A DNA stretch of 64,000 bases. Source: Faecalibacterium sp. I3-3-33 (lineage in GTDB: Bacteria; Bacillota; Clostridia; Oscillospirales; Ruminococcaceae). The stretch lies in assembly GCF_023347295.1 (NCBI RefSeq), contig NZ_CP094469.1, positions 2,790,001 to 2,854,000 on the forward strand. The letters run 5' to 3'. The translations under genes were made by a program, and so were the position numbers. Below the pieces are notes generated by a model. That model was given only the letters and a program-made list of their open reading frames with translations, made no database searches and was not told where the DNA came from. Positions 51,252 through 60,995 of the stretch are shown piece after piece (within the stretch, counting starts at the first letter, position 1; each line of letters begins with the position of its first letter).

Positions 51252-51324
51252 GGCTCTGCCTCCTTTTTGTGCATAAAGCATAGCCCACCGGGCGACCCTT
51301 TATGCAGAAAGGCAGGGATGCTAT

Positions 51325-51444
51325 ATGGATAAAACAAATACCCCCAACGAAAAAGACCGCGAGAAACAGGAGGACTTCTGGCTGACGCTGGAGCCCCTTC
51401 CCGCACCCGACCCCGAAAAGCCCTCCGCACCGCATGAGGAGTAA
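51325..51444 (+). CDS. Very small charged protein (39 aa)
   Basis: Frame MDKTNTPNEKDREKQED... with a Pro/Glu-rich end, 39 residues, in front of element A. RBS is weak (AGGGATG). It is divergent from the LCP-like gene. No family recognised; called only because of its clear start, stop and charged composition unlike random GC-rich sequence. Confidence 0.4.
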   Translation: MDKTNTPNEKDREKQEDFWLTLEPLPAPDPEKPSAPHEE

Positions 51445-51466
51445 TGGCGCTGCATAGGATGGTAAG

Positions 51467-51583
51467 GGAGCTCCCTCGGGGAGGGAGCCTTTGGCATAGC
51501 GGGAAAGTTTGCGGTTAAACTGCAAAGTTTCCGGGTGTGCTCGCTCCCCCTCGGGGGAGCTGTCGCGCAGCGACTGAGGGGCT
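51467..51583. repeat. MITE-like element A, 5'-truncated copy
   Basis: Shares AGCTCCCTCGGGGAGGGAGCC, GGGAAAGTTTGCGG and the right end GCGACTGAGGGGCT with the copies at 43.7 and 45.8 kb; the left CCCTCAGTC end is missing. Confidence 0.75.
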
Positions 51584-51598
51584 ATAAATGGAGAAGCG

Positions 51599-51762
51599 AA
51601 AAAAGCGTTAAAGCGATAGCGCCGACTGGCGCAGCGCTAGCTTTTTTGTGCTTCGACTTCTTCTTTAGGATTGTCAAGGGCGTGCAGCCCTTGGCCCGTT
51701 GCGGGGTGGGTGGAGTCCAGAGGTAGGGAGGGGGGAGTCGGAACACCCCTCCCTGCCTCTGG
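51599..51762 (+). other. Leader of the AGCS gene with two hairpins
   Basis: A long AAAAAAGC...GCTTTTTT palindrome (about 51599-51649) works as terminator-like repeat tail. After it, CCAGAGGTAGGGAGGGG (51717) pairs with CCCCTCCCTGCCTCTGG (51746-51762), a 17-bp stem 66 bp before the AGCS start. It does not match a glycine riboswitch or other riboswitch that I know. Confidence 0.55.
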
Positions 51763-51828
51763 CCCAGCGGAGCGTCCCTGCACGCTGAAGGCAAGCAGAA
51801 ACTTTTCATCAGCAAAGGAGGCCACAGG

Positions 51829-53268
51829 ATGCCGGAAGGGTTCATGCGGGGAGTCGAGGCTTTGAACGGCATCGTGTGGGGGCCGATGGGGCTGGGGCTG
51901 CTCTTCGGTACCGGGCTGCTGTTGACGGTGCGCACCGGGGGCTTTCAGCTGCGGCGGTGGGGCTACTGGATGCGGCATACGCTGGGCGCGATCCTGACCG
52001 ACCGGAGCGTCACCGCCCATACCGCCCGCGAGGAACAGGCCATCAGCCAGTTTCAGAGCCTGTGCACCGCGCTGGCGTCCACCATCGGCACCGGCAACCT
52101 TGTGGGGGTGGCGACAGCCATCCTTTCCGGCGGGGCGGGTGCGGTGTTCTGGATGTGGGTCATGGCGCTGCTGGGCATGATGACCAGCTACGCCGAGAAC
52201 GTGTTGGGCATCTACTACCGCCGCAAAGACCCGGCGGGCGGCTGGCGCGGCGGGCCGATGTACTATCTGCGGGACGGCCTTGGCGGCAAGCTGGGGCGGG
52301 TGCTGGCGGTGCTGTTTGCCGCGTTCTGCGCGCTGGCAAGCTTTGGCATCGGCAACCTGAGCCAGCTCAATTCCATCGCGGGCAATCTGCGGGCGGCTTT
52401 CGGCGTGCCGGAGACCGCTACCGGCGCAGTGCTGGCGGCAGTGTCGGCGGTAATTTTGCTGGGCGGGCTGAAGCGTGTGGCTGCGGTGGCGGAAAGGCTT
52501 GTCCCCGCCATGGCGCTGCTGTACATCGTGGGTGCGCTCACCGTGGTGGGTGTGCACATCACCGCCGTCCCGGCGGCGCTTGCCGCCATCGTGAAGGGGG
52601 CATTCGGGCTGCGCGCCGCCGGTGGGGGCATCGTAGGCTATGGGCTGTCCCGGGCGGTCACATGGGGCTTTAAGCGGGGTGCTTTTTCCAACGAGGCCGG
52701 GCTTGGCTCCTCGGTGATGGTGCACGCGGCTTCCAACGTAAAAGAGCCGGTACAGCAGGGCATGTGGGGCATTTTTGAGGTGTTTGCGGACACCATGGTG
52801 GTGTGCACCCTGACGGCGCTGGTGGTGCTGACCTCCGGCTTTGTGGATCTGGACACCGGGCGCATTGCCGCCGGGGCGGCGGGCAGTGCGCTGGTAGGGC
52901 AGGCCTTTGACGCCGTGTTCGGTGCACTGGGGTCCAAGCTCATCGCAGTGTGCATCCTGCTGTTCGCCTACTCCACCACCCTTGGCTGGAGCTGCTACGG
53001 CTGCAAGGCTGTGGAGTATCTCTTCGGCACAGGGGCGGGAGCGGGCTACCGGGTGCTGTTCGTGGCGCTGATGCCGGTGGGCGCGGTGATGCGTCTGGAC
53101 CTTGCATGGACGCTTTCCGACACCTTCAACGGCCTGATGATGCTGCCGAACCTCATCGGCGTAATTGCGCTGTCCGGCACGGTGGTGCGCATCACCCAAA
53201 ACTACCTTGCCCGCAAACTGTACGGCAGCGCCGTGCAGCCGCTGTTGTCGGCGGGTGAGACGATTTAA
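51829..53268 (+). CDS. Sodium:alanine/glycine symporter (AGCS family)
   Basis: 479 residues, about ten membrane segments. Family features: LCTALASTIGTGNLVGVATAI, GGPMYYLRDGLGGK, GFKRGAFSNEAGLGS and GWSCYGCKAVEYLFG. Takes up alanine or glycine with sodium. ATG 51829 follows AAAGGAGG. Only the C-terminal end is followed by a terminator-bearing repeat; no other gene in the unit. Confidence 0.93.
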   Translation: MPEGFMRGVEALNGIVWGPMGLGLLFGTGLLLTVRTGGFQLRRWGYWMRHTLGAILTDRSVTAHTAREEQAISQFQSLCTALASTIGTGNLVGVATAILSGGAGAVFWMWVMALLGMMTSYAENVLGIYYRRKDPAGGWRGGPMYYLRDGLGGKLGRVLAVLFAAFCALASFGIGNLSQLNSIAGNLRAAFGVPETATGAVLAAVSAVILLGGLKRVAAVAERLVPAMALLYIVGALTVVGVHITAVPAALAAIVKGAFGLRAAGGGIVGYGLSRAVTWGFKRGAFSNEAGLGSSVMVHAASNVKEPVQQGMWGIFEVFADTMVVCTLTALVVLTSGFVDLDTGRIAAGAAGSALVGQAFDAVFGALGSKLIAVCILLFAYSTTLGWSCYGCKAVEYLFGTGAGAGYRVLFVALMPVGAVMRLDLAWTLSDTFNGLMMLPNLIGVIALSGTVVRITQNYLARKLYGSAVQPLLSAGETI

Positions 53269-53270
53269 AA

Positions 53271-53525
53271 TGCGCTCCGCGTTGCTCTGCGCATCATCAG
53301 CGGAAAAAAGATTTTTAATTTGTGGGTTCTGAAAAGCCTGCGGGCTTTTCAGAACCCCTTTTTCACAAGTGGGGTCGTAATCGGGAACAGCATTTGCAGC
53401 ACCGCTTTCTTCGAAAGCGCGGCGCTGCCGTTTACCGTCAGGACTCCTCTCGTGAAAATAGCGTTTGGAGCGCTCCGCAGAGCGCGACAAACGCGAAATA
53501 AAAATAATAATTCCGCTGAAGATGG
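53271..53525. repeat. Repeat family B, inverted pair
   Basis: A plus-oriented copy (about 53271-53376: CAGCGGAAAAAAGATTTTTAATTT, shown in part as CAGCGGAAAA, hairpin, then TTTTTCACAAGTGGGG) and a minus-oriented copy (about 53450-53525: CGTGAAAATAGCGTTTGGAGCG and AATAATTCCGCTGAAG) lie face to face. The same unit occurs at 63.67-63.78 kb and, in shorter form, around the terminators at 4.9 and 19.35 kb. Confidence 0.7.
53324..53363 (+). terminator. Terminator of the AGCS gene
   Basis: Stem GGGTTCTGAAAAGCC / GGCTTTTCAGAACCC (53324-53357) followed by a C and five T; part of repeat family B. Confidence 0.9.
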
Positions 53526-53680
53526 CTAGCAACGACGACGACCGCCGCCAGCGGCGGAAACAGGGAGGAGTTGTTGGGGCAGCGGCCAGCAAGACGCGCG
53601 TGCCGCCCAAGGCACGAAGCGGATGCTGGGTGCCGCAACCCGTAAGCAGCGGAAGCCATTTTAAATCGTCAGCCGTCCCC

Positions 53681-53709
53681 TTGTCCCAAGGCAGGGTTTG
53701 TGCTATGCT
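53681..53709 (+). promoter_or_regulatory. Promoter of the MATE gene
   Basis: TTGTCC (53681-53686), 17-bp spacer, TATGCT (53704-53709). Confidence 0.6.
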
Positions 53710-53750
53710 AAGGGGTATAAGCGATTTTTTGCGCTGAGAGGAGGAACCCC

Positions 53751-55106
53751 ATGGCCGCCGTAAAAACACGGAATACTGCTACCCTTATGACCGAGGGCAG
53801 CATTGTAAAAAGCCTGCTGCTGTTTGCCCTGCCGCTGATCTTCGGCAACCTGCTGCAGCAGATGTATAACACCGCCGACAGTATCATCGTGGGCAATTTT
53901 GTGGGCAGCAATGCCCTTGCCGCCGTGGGCTCCAGCGGGTCGCCTATCTATCTGCTCATCGGTTTCAGCCAAGGGCTTGCCGTGGGTGCGGGGGTGGTGG
54001 TGTCGCAGTATCTGGGCGCGGGCGACCACAAGGAGACCCGCGAGGCGGTGCACACCGCCCTTGCCATTGCGGTAGTCATGGGGCTTTTGCTGACGGTGGG
54101 CGGCGTTGCCTGCGGACGCGCTTTGCTGGTGGCCATGAACACCCCCGCCGAGGTGCTGGCAGACGCCGTGACCTATATCCGCATCTACTTTGGCGGGGTG
54201 CTGTTCAGCGTGGTGTATAACATGACCGCCGGCATCCTGAACGCCGCCGGCAACTCCCGGCGCTCGCTGGTGTATCTGGCATGGGCGTCGGTGACCAACA
54301 TCGTGCTGGACCTTGTATTCATCGTGGGGCTGCGGATGGGGGTGGCAGGCGCTGCCATCGCCACAGACCTGAGCCAGCTGGTGTCCTGCGTGCTGAGCCT
54401 GCGCTTTCTGATGAAAAGCGAGGACGCCTGCCGGGTGGAGCTTTCTGCCATCCGGCTGCACCGCAAAATGGCAGGCCGCATCATCCGGGTGGGTCTGCCC
54501 ACCGGCATCCAGAACATGGTCATCTCCTTTTCCAACGTGCTGGTGCAGGCCAGCGTAAACAGCTACGGTGCCGCCGCCATGGCGGGCTTTGCCGCCTACA
54601 TGAAGATCGACGGCTTCAACATTCTGCCGGTCAGCAGCATCAGCATGGCTGCCACCACCTTTGTGGGGCAGAACTACGGTGCGGGGCGTCTGGACCGGGT
54701 AAAGCGCTCGGTGTGGGTCACCCTTGCCATCGGGGTCCTCTACACCCTTTGCACCGGCGCGGCACTATTGGCCGGGCAGGATGCCATCCTGCACCTGTTC
54801 ACCGCCGACGAGGCCGTGGTCACCTACGGCAAGCTGGCCATGCGGTGGTTCTGCCCGTTCTACTTCCTGCTCAGCATTCTGCACGGCCTTGCCGGTGCCG
54901 TGCGCGGCACGGGTGCCAGCATCCCGCCAATGGTGGTGCTGCTGGTCTCGCTGTGCCTGTTCCGGGTAGTATGGATCCAGTTCCTGCTGCCCTTCTTCTC
55001 CGGCATCGAAGGCGTGTTCATCCTCTACCCCGTCAGCTGGGGTCTGGGCGCAGTGCTCATGATCCTATATGCGTGGAAGGGCAAGTGGATGGAGTATCAT
55101 ACATAA
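53751..55106 (+). CDS. MATE-family efflux transporter
   Basis: 451 residues, twelve membrane segments. Family traits: LFALPLIFGNLLQQMYNTADS, GNFVGSNALAAVGSS and in the second half GLPTGIQNMVISFSNVLVQAS. Exports organic cations or drugs in exchange for sodium or protons; substrate unknown. RBS GAGAGGAGG. Alone between repeat family B and a terminator. Confidence 0.92.
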   Translation: MAAVKTRNTATLMTEGSIVKSLLLFALPLIFGNLLQQMYNTADSIIVGNFVGSNALAAVGSSGSPIYLLIGFSQGLAVGAGVVVSQYLGAGDHKETREAVHTALAIAVVMGLLLTVGGVACGRALLVAMNTPAEVLADAVTYIRIYFGGVLFSVVYNMTAGILNAAGNSRRSLVYLAWASVTNIVLDLVFIVGLRMGVAGAAIATDLSQLVSCVLSLRFLMKSEDACRVELSAIRLHRKMAGRIIRVGLPTGIQNMVISFSNVLVQASVNSYGAAAMAGFAAYMKIDGFNILPVSSISMAATTFVGQNYGAGRLDRVKRSVWVTLAIGVLYTLCTGAALLAGQDAILHLFTADEAVVTYGKLAMRWFCPFYFLLSILHGLAGAVRGTGASIPPMVVLLVSLCLFRVVWIQFLLPFFSGIEGVFILYPVSWGLGAVLMILYAWKGKWMEYHT

Positions 55107-55117
55107 CATTATTTTAC

Positions 55118-55158
55118 AAAAAAAGGACTGCCGTGCACCAGCACGGCAGTCCTTTTTT
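55118..55158. terminator. Bidirectional terminator between MATE and rlmA-like genes
   Basis: AAAGGACTGCCGTGC / GCACGGCAGTCCTTT with A-run left and T-run right. Confidence 0.92.
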
Positions 55159-55164
55159 ATCTTA

Positions 55165-56013
55165 TTACAGCTTTTCAAACACCAGAAAGCGGAAGGCGAT
55201 GGTGGTGGTGAGCTGCGGCAGAGCCGCAAGGCGGGCGGCACCGTCGCGGGGCGTTTTCCAGTAGTAGGGGGTCATGGCGAACAGCGCTTCCAGCTGGGCG
55301 GCGGGCACGGTGATGGTTCCCTGCACCTCCCGCTCGTCGATGGCGCAAAAGCCCGGGTACTCCACCTGCTGCACCGGGTTTTTGTAGGGCTTTTCATAGA
55401 GCACGGCCTTCATCTGGTACAGATGCTCTGCCCCCGGCACAACGTAGATCATGCGCCCGCCCGGGCGCAGCACCCGGCTGAACTCCTCCTGCGCAAAGGG
55501 CGAAAAGCAGTTCAGCAGCACATCTGCCCAGCCGGTGCGCACCGGCTGGCTGAAACTGGACGCCACTGCATACTGCGCGGCGGGCAGCGCCTTTGCAGCC
55601 AAGCGCACGGCGGGCTTTGCGATATCGAACCCGGCCAGCTGCAACGGTTTTTCCGCCGCCGCGAACTGCTGCGCGATGCAGCGGTCGTACCAGCCCTCGC
55701 CGCAGCCTGCATCCAGCAGATGCAGCGGAGTATTCGGGGCGGCAGGTACGCCGTGGGCAAGGCACAGTTCCCCCAGCGCCTGCCCGAAGATGCCGTAGTA
55801 TCCGGCATTCAGGAAGGCGCGGCGGGCGGCAACCATTTCCTTGCTGTCCCCGGGGGCTTTGGTGCGCATACTCTGCACCGGCAAAAGATGCCAGTAGCCC
55901 TCCCGGGCGCGGTCAAAGCAGTGGCCTTTTTCACATTTCAGGTCGGTTTCCCCTTGCAGTACGCCGCCGCACAGGGGGCACTGCCACGGGGTAAAGGCTT
56001 CGTTCCGGCTCAT
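55165..56013 (-). CDS. rlmA: 23S rRNA (guanine) methyltransferase, RlmA type
   Basis: 282 residues: N-terminal zinc knuckle ([16 protein letters not shown]) and a SAM-binding domain ([17 protein letters not shown]). RlmA methylates a guanine in helix 35 of 23S rRNA; the exact base (745 or 748 type) cannot be told here. ATG overlaps the DEAD-box stop by 4 bp. Confidence 0.85.
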   Translation of the reverse strand: MSRNEAFTPWQCPLCGGVLQGETDLKCEKGHCFDRAREGYWHLLPVQSMRTKAPGDSKEMVAARRAFLNAGYYGIFGQALGELCLAHGVPAAPNTPLHLLDAGCGEGWYDRCIAQQFAAAEKPLQLAGFDIAKPAVRLAAKALPAAQYAVASSFSQPVRTGWADVLLNCFSPFAQEEFSRVLRPGGRMIYVVPGAEHLYQMKAVLYEKPYKNPVQQVEYPGFCAIDEREVQGTITVPAAQLEALFAMTPYYWKTPRDGAARLAALPQLTTTIAFRFLVFEKL

Positions 56014-57914
56014 ACTTCTTCGCTGTGATCCTCAATGGGTGCGGTGGCACCGCCGTGGGCGTCCATATACTCCTCGAAGCTGGTGTACTTCTGCTGGGGC
56101 GGGCGGCGGCTGATGAGCATCAGCCCCGGGTCCTCGTCCCGGGCGGCAGCATTGCGGCCACGGCGGGCAGGCTCGGCCTTGGGAGCACGGGGTGCGCTGC
56201 CGGTGCGGTTCTGATTGCCTGCGCTGCCGCGCTCGTTACGGGCAGGGCGGGCGTTGTTGCTCTGGGCAGCGCGCTGCTCGCTGCGGTCATTGCGGCGGCT
56301 GCCGCTGCGGCTTGCGTTCTGATTATTCTGGGGCTCCTGTGCGCTGCGGATCGCAGGTGCTACCGGAGCAGCAGGAGTTTTGCGTGCCGGGCGCAGCGGA
56401 GTAGCCTCCGGGGCGCTGACAAAATGGGGGTCAAACTTGGGCTGGGCGTTGCTGCCCCGGGCGGGGGCGGCATTTTCGCGGCGGGCGCGGGGCGCTGCCG
56501 CTTCCTTGGGGGCGTTTGCGCCCCGGTTGTTGGCGCGGCGGTCGTTGCGGACCCCGCGCTTTGCGTTGCTGTCTTGCATCAATGTTTCCTCTTTTTTCGG
56601 TTTTGCAGGCACCGCGTTCTTTGTGGCCTTCGGCTCCTGCTTCGGCGCGGGTGCAGCTGCCTTTGCAGCTTTTGCGGGCGCAGTTTCGGCCTGTTTTTTC
56701 GGCGCTTCGGCCGGTTTTTCTGCTTCGGGGCGGGGCTTTTTGCCGCGCACGGGCAGCACGGGGCGCACCGGGGCGGGCACGCCGTCCCACGGATGGCCGG
56801 ATACCACCGGGATCTTGCGGCGGTTCAGCTTTTCGATGCCTGCCAGATACTCCTGTTCCTCCGGGGCGCAGAAGCTGACGGCGGTGCCGTCCGCACCTGC
56901 GCGGGCGGTGCGCCCGATGCGGTGCACATAGGTCTCCGGCACCTCGGGCAGGTCGTAGTTGAACACATGGGAAAGCTCGCTGATATCAATGCCGCGGGCG
57001 GCGATATCGGTAGCCACCAGCACCCGGGTCTTGCCGGACTTGAAATCCTCCAGCGCGGTCACGCGGGCGGTCTGGCTCTTGTTGCCGTGGATGGCGGCGG
57101 CGGGGATGCCCTGCTTTGTCAGGTCCTTTGCGATCTTATCCGCGCCGTGCTTGGTACGGCTGAACACCAGTGCATTGACCACCGGCGGCTGCAAATTTTT
57201 GATGAGCCACGGCAGCAAAAGCTTCTTGTTGCCCTTTTCCACATAGTAAAGGCTCTGCTGGATGCGGTCCACGGTGCTGGACACCGGGTCCACCTTGACA
57301 AAGGCGGGGTCATGCAGGATACCGGCAGCCAGCTGCTCGATCTCGGCGGGCATGGTAGCGCTGAACATCAGGTTCTGGCGCTGGGCGGGCAGCTTGGCAA
57401 TGACCTTTTTCACGTCATGGACAAAGCCCATATCCAGCATCCGGTCGGCCTCGTCCAGCACAAAGATCTCCAGTGCGGACAGGTCGATAAACCCCTGCCC
57501 GATCAGATCGTTCAGCCGTCCCGGGCAGGCGATGAGGATGTCCACGCCCTTTTTCAGCGCTTCCACCTGCGGTGCCTGTCCCACACCGCCAAAGATGACG
57601 GTGCTGCGCAGCTTCAGGTACTTGCCGTAGGCTTCAAAGCTTTCGCCGATCTGCAAGGCCAGCTCCCGGGTAGGGGTCAGGATCAGGGCGCGGACAGCGC
57701 CCTTGCGGCGGGGCGCATTGGCGGTGAGCCGGTCCAGCATGGGCAGCGCAAAAGCCGCCGTCTTGCCGGTGCCGGTCTGGGCGCAGCCCATCAGATCCCG
57801 GCCTGCCAGCACCGGCGGGATGGCCGCTGCCTGAATGGGCGAGGGGGTCTCGTAGCCCGCTTCCTGCACAGCGCGCAGCAGCGGGGCGGACAGATTCAGT
57901 TCTTTAAATGTCAT
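56010..57914 (-). CDS. DEAD-box RNA helicase with long basic tail
   Basis: 634 residues. Helicase core about residues 1-370 with Q motif, [12 protein letters not shown] ([13 protein letters not shown]), SAT and [10 protein letters not shown]. From about residue 385 on it is Ala/Pro/Lys/Arg/Asn-rich and disordered, typical of cold-shock/ribosome-assembly helicases. Overlaps the rRNA methyltransferase downstream, so both probably work in ribosome assembly. Confidence 0.94.
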   Translation of the reverse strand: MTFKELNLSAPLLRAVQEAGYETPSPIQAAAIPPVLAGRDLMGCAQTGTGKTAAFALPMLDRLTANAPRRKGAVRALILTPTRELALQIGESFEAYGKYLKLRSTVIFGGVGQAPQVEALKKGVDILIACPGRLNDLIGQGFIDLSALEIFVLDEADRMLDMGFVHDVKKVIAKLPAQRQNLMFSATMPAEIEQLAAGILHDPAFVKVDPVSSTVDRIQQSLYYVEKGNKKLLLPWLIKNLQPPVVNALVFSRTKHGADKIAKDLTKQGIPAAAIHGNKSQTARVTALEDFKSGKTRVLVATDIAARGIDISELSHVFNYDLPEVPETYVHRIGRTARAGADGTAVSFCAPEEQEYLAGIEKLNRRKIPVVSGHPWDGVPAPVRPVLPVRGKKPRPEAEKPAEAPKKQAETAPAKAAKAAAPAPKQEPKATKNAVPAKPKKEETLMQDSNAKRGVRNDRRANNRGANAPKEAAAPRARRENAAPARGSNAQPKFDPHFVSAPEATPLRPARKTPAAPVAPAIRSAQEPQNNQNASRSGSRRNDRSEQRAAQSNNARPARNERGSAGNQNRTGSAPRAPKAEPARRGRNAAARDEDPGLMLISRRPPQQKYTSFEEYMDAHGGATAPIEDHSEEV

Positions 57915-57924
57915 GGTTCTCCTA

Positions 57925-59217
57925 TTATTCTGTGATCTTCCGGCACTCGATGTAGTAGCGCTTTTCCTCCGCGTGTCCCATGCTGAAGGTCTTGCGGGGC
58001 AGCACGCCGCCCATCACAACGCCGCGAAACAGGTCGCTCTTGGCGAAGGGCGGCATCAAAAACGCCACCGCGCCCTGCTTGCACAAAGCGCGCACAGCCG
58101 GTTCGTCATGCACATAGTCCACCTTTGCTTCCGGGTGGCGTGCCATATAATCCGAAATAAAATCGTCGATGGTGCCCACGGTCAGCGGCTCGGTGGGGTC
58201 CTCAAAGCTGAGCACATTGGCCATGTGGGGGCCTGCCAGCGTAAAGGGCTGCTGCTTGCTGCCGCCAAAGCAGCAGCCTGCCATGTTGGCATCACTCCAT
58301 GTGATAAGGCTCAGCAGCACGGTGGCGCAGTCCACATTGAACAGTACCCGGTGGATGGGCTCGATCTCGATGGCCGGGGAGTGCACATTGCACACCTCTG
58401 CCAGACACCAGCGGGCGGGGTGGTTCTCTGCCTGCTCCGGGGTCAGGGTCTTTTTCAGCTCCTCCCAGCAGGCCTTTGCGGTAGCCAGCGAGTGGTTGCC
58501 GTCGCCCACGGCCAGCGTCAGCGGGTCGCGGCGGGTGGCATCGGGGTATTTCTTGTCAAATTCTTCCTGACTGCCCAGCACGGTCAGTGCGTTTTCGATC
58601 TGCGCGATGAGGGCGGGGTCCTCCACCGCCCAGCCTGCCACATGACCGCCGCCCAGCATCAGCTCGCCCTCGTACACCTTGGGCAGGCTGTCCTTGTGGG
58701 CGGCAATGGGCTCGATAAGGGTGCAGTCCGGGTCATCTGCCAGCATCATGATGTGGGGCGTTTCCAGCGCAGCGCCGGTGCGCACCTTCATGCGGGGCGG
58801 GATGCGGCTTTCCACGGTGCACTCGCTGGGACGCACGGTGCATTTTTCGCCACGGCGGTAGCTGTAAGCTTCCAAGTCCACACGCCCCACAAGACCCTGC
58901 CGCACCCGGCCGCTCTGCTCGGTGCGCTCTACATAGATAAAGCCGTCCACCGCCCGGGTGAGCACGTTCCGGGCATAATCCTGCATGGTGGCGTGGATCT
59001 TTTCCACCCGCGCATCGGCGTCTCCGTCCTCCAGATACACCTCCGGCAGGATCAGGTTCAGGGTGCTGGGTGCACCCGCAGCGGTCTTTTCTGCCCGCTG
59101 CCAGTAGCTGCGGTCACTGGTAAACTGGTCACAGGCAATACAGCCCCACTGCTCCAGCGGCACCTGCTCCGAAGGCAGCAGGATGTGTGCGGGTGCAAAA
59201 CAGGTAGTCGGTTTCAT
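57925..59217 (-). CDS. DUF1015 family protein
   Basis: 430 residues with segments [37 protein letters not shown] and IHRVLFNVD that I recognise as DUF1015. The His-Ser in GDGNHSLA may be part of an active site. Function unknown. RBS GGAGG before the ATG; 10 bp upstream of the DEAD-box gene, same strand. Confidence 0.85.
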   Translation of the reverse strand: MKPTTCFAPAHILLPSEQVPLEQWGCIACDQFTSDRSYWQRAEKTAAGAPSTLNLILPEVYLEDGDADARVEKIHATMQDYARNVLTRAVDGFIYVERTEQSGRVRQGLVGRVDLEAYSYRRGEKCTVRPSECTVESRIPPRMKVRTGAALETPHIMMLADDPDCTLIEPIAAHKDSLPKVYEGELMLGGGHVAGWAVEDPALIAQIENALTVLGSQEEFDKKYPDATRRDPLTLAVGDGNHSLATAKACWEELKKTLTPEQAENHPARWCLAEVCNVHSPAIEIEPIHRVLFNVDCATVLLSLITWSDANMAGCCFGGSKQQPFTLAGPHMANVLSFEDPTEPLTVGTIDDFISDYMARHPEAKVDYVHDEPAVRALCKQGAVAFLMPPFAKSDLFRGVVMGGVLPRKTFSMGHAEEKRYYIECRKITE

Positions 59218-59249
59218 AGTGGTTTCCTCCCCTCTCTAAAAGCCGCTTT

Positions 59250-60356
59250 TCAGCGGAATGCTGCGGTGTCGTGCACCACAATGTGCTGCACACCGGCGTC
59301 GGCAGCGGCCTGCTCCAGCGCAGCGCGGCTGTCCGCGTCCAGCGCGGTGCTGCTGGTGACCAGCAGATTTTCCATGCCAAGGGACACGCCGGTGGTGCCA
59401 AGGGCATCGTTGGCGGCGGTGCACAGTGCGTCCGGGTAGCTGACCCACAGGGTCACGCTGCCCGCAAAGCGGGTCTGCCATGCGGCGATGTCGGCGGTCA
59501 GCTGGGCGGCGCGTCCCTCCCGGCTCTTGCCGCCGGAAGCGCCGAAGTCCTGCTTGCGGGTGATGATGTTGGGGAACTGCACCCCGGTAAGCACCACCTG
59601 CTCGTAGCCCATGCCCTGCACCTCTTCAATGAGGTCGCCGACATACTGCACCGCGCTTGCGGCAAAGGGGTTCATCCACGCCTTGCCGCCCTTGGCTGCG
59701 CTGACATTGTCCAGCCAAAGGCTGTTGCCGTCATAGTGCACGCCCATGCTGCGGTCGGTGTACACCGACACCGGGTCGGTAAAGGCGGCAAGCTGCGCCG
59801 CCGGGATGATGCCCTCCTCCCGCAGGATGGCGGCGATGCTTGCCGCATCCACCGGGCTTTCCGTGATGCTCTGGGCGGCATTTGCCACCCCGGAAGCATA
59901 ATACACCGTGCCAGCGGCATCCTTCAGGGTGACAAGGGCGTAGTCTGCGCCCTGCTGCTTCAGCTGCCGGGCGGCGGCGCGGATGGCGGCTTCATCGGTC
60001 AGAGTGGTCACATCCAGCTCTGCCCAGCTGCCGCCGGTGATGGCCTTGCCGTCCAGCGGCTTTTCCTCTTCCGGCTCCGGTTCAGACGCTGCCTGCGAGG
60101 CGGCAGCGCTGCTTGCCGCCGCAGAGGAAGCGGCTGCCTCGGCGCGGGAAGCGCTTTCGGCCTCAAGATCCCGGTCCTTGACCACGGTATACCATGTGTG
60201 GGTGGCCCAATCCAGCACATGGGGTGCGGCAAACCATGCTGCTGCCAGCACTGCCACTACCAGCACCGCAATGCCGATGCCGCGCTTGACGCGCATTTCC
60301 CGGCTGTAAAAGCTGCGGTGATAATGCTTGACCTTCTGACGTTTATACTTAGCCAT
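59250..60356 (-). CDS. Membrane-anchored DUF4015-type putative glycoside hydrolase
   Basis: 368 residues: Lys/Arg-rich N-terminus, one membrane segment (about residues 25-45), a Ser/Ala/Glu tether (about residues 65-100), then a barrel-like domain with YASGVANAAQ, WLDNVSAAKGGKAWMNPFAASAVQYV and the GYEQVVLTGVQFP segment typical of the DUF4015 family. Such proteins are predicted sugar-cleaving enzymes; no substrate is known. RBS GGAGG. Confidence 0.7.
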   Translation of the reverse strand: MAKYKRQKVKHYHRSFYSREMRVKRGIGIAVLVVAVLAAAWFAAPHVLDWATHTWYTVVKDRDLEAESASRAEAAASSAAASSAAASQAASEPEPEEEKPLDGKAITGGSWAELDVTTLTDEAAIRAAARQLKQQGADYALVTLKDAAGTVYYASGVANAAQSITESPVDAASIAAILREEGIIPAAQLAAFTDPVSVYTDRSMGVHYDGNSLWLDNVSAAKGGKAWMNPFAASAVQYVGDLIEEVQGMGYEQVVLTGVQFPNIITRKQDFGASGGKSREGRAAQLTADIAAWQTRFAGSVTLWVSYPDALCTAANDALGTTGVSLGMENLLVTSSTALDADSRAALEQAAADAGVQHIVVHDTAAFR

Positions 60357-60380
60357 GGTATCCTTTCCTCCCTGTCTGCA

Positions 60381-60995
60381 TCACAGGATAACGGAATGTC
60401 CGGTAAAGCCATAGATCGCCAGCGCCAGCACGCCGATATACACCAGCGTGATGGGCAGGCCGCGGAATGCCTTGGGGATCGCTTTGCTGCGCAGGCGGTG
60501 GCGCGCCTCGGTGACCAGCAGCACTGCCAGCACATAGCCAAGGCCGCTGCCAAGGCCAAAGCCAAGGCTCTGGCCAAGGGTAAAAGTCTGGGTGCGCTCC
60601 ACCAGCACCGTACCCAGCACACCGCTGTTCAGCGCGGCCAGCGGCACGATGCGCAGCAGCTGGGCGCGGCGGGGCAGGCTGCGCAGCAGCCACAGCACCA
60701 GATGCTCTGCCAGACACACCACGGCGATGCTGGCGATATACACCAGCGGGCGCAGCTGGGCGCGGTTATCCAGCGGGGCAATGAACCACCGCCCGGCAAA
60801 GAAAGCCACCGGTGCCACCAGCACCTGCGTGATGCACAGCATCATGCCGAACAAAGCGCTGCTGGTGCGGTCGTCCCCCACCAGCTGCACCATGCGGGAC
60901 ACGCCCAGTGCACGGGTAAAGACAGCGTTCTGTGCAAAAATAGCCAGCAGTGCGTAGCTGAAAAACACTGCCGAGCTGCTTACAACTTCCTTCAC
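60381..60995 (-). CDS. rnfA: Rnf complex subunit A
   Basis: 204 residues with six membrane segments and FFSYALLAIFAQNAVFTRALG near the start, as in RnfA/NqrE. The start is GTG at 60995 (overlapping the rnfE stop as GTGA); the frame to 61100 is too long. Part of the membrane core of the Rnf ferredoxin:NAD oxidoreductase or a relative. No rnfB follows; the next gene is the DUF4015-type. Confidence 0.85.
   Translation of the reverse strand: MKEVVSSSAVFFSYALLAIFAQNAVFTRALGVSRMVQLVGDDRTSSALFGMMLCITQVLVAPVAFFAGRWFIAPLDNRAQLRPLVYIASIAVVCLAEHLVLWLLRSLPRRAQLLRIVPLAALNSGVLGTVLVERTQTFTLGQSLGFGLGSGLGYVLAVLLVTEARHRLRSKAIPKAFRGLPITLVYIGVLALAIYGFTGHSVIL

Noticed and set aside
51584..51828. Glycine riboswitch before the AGCS gene
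   Set aside because: None of the conserved glycine-aptamer elements is visible; only a simple long stem is present.
51637..53769. A 710-codon minus-strand ORF
   Set aside because: Antisense shadow of the AGCS symporter that also runs through repeats and a terminator.
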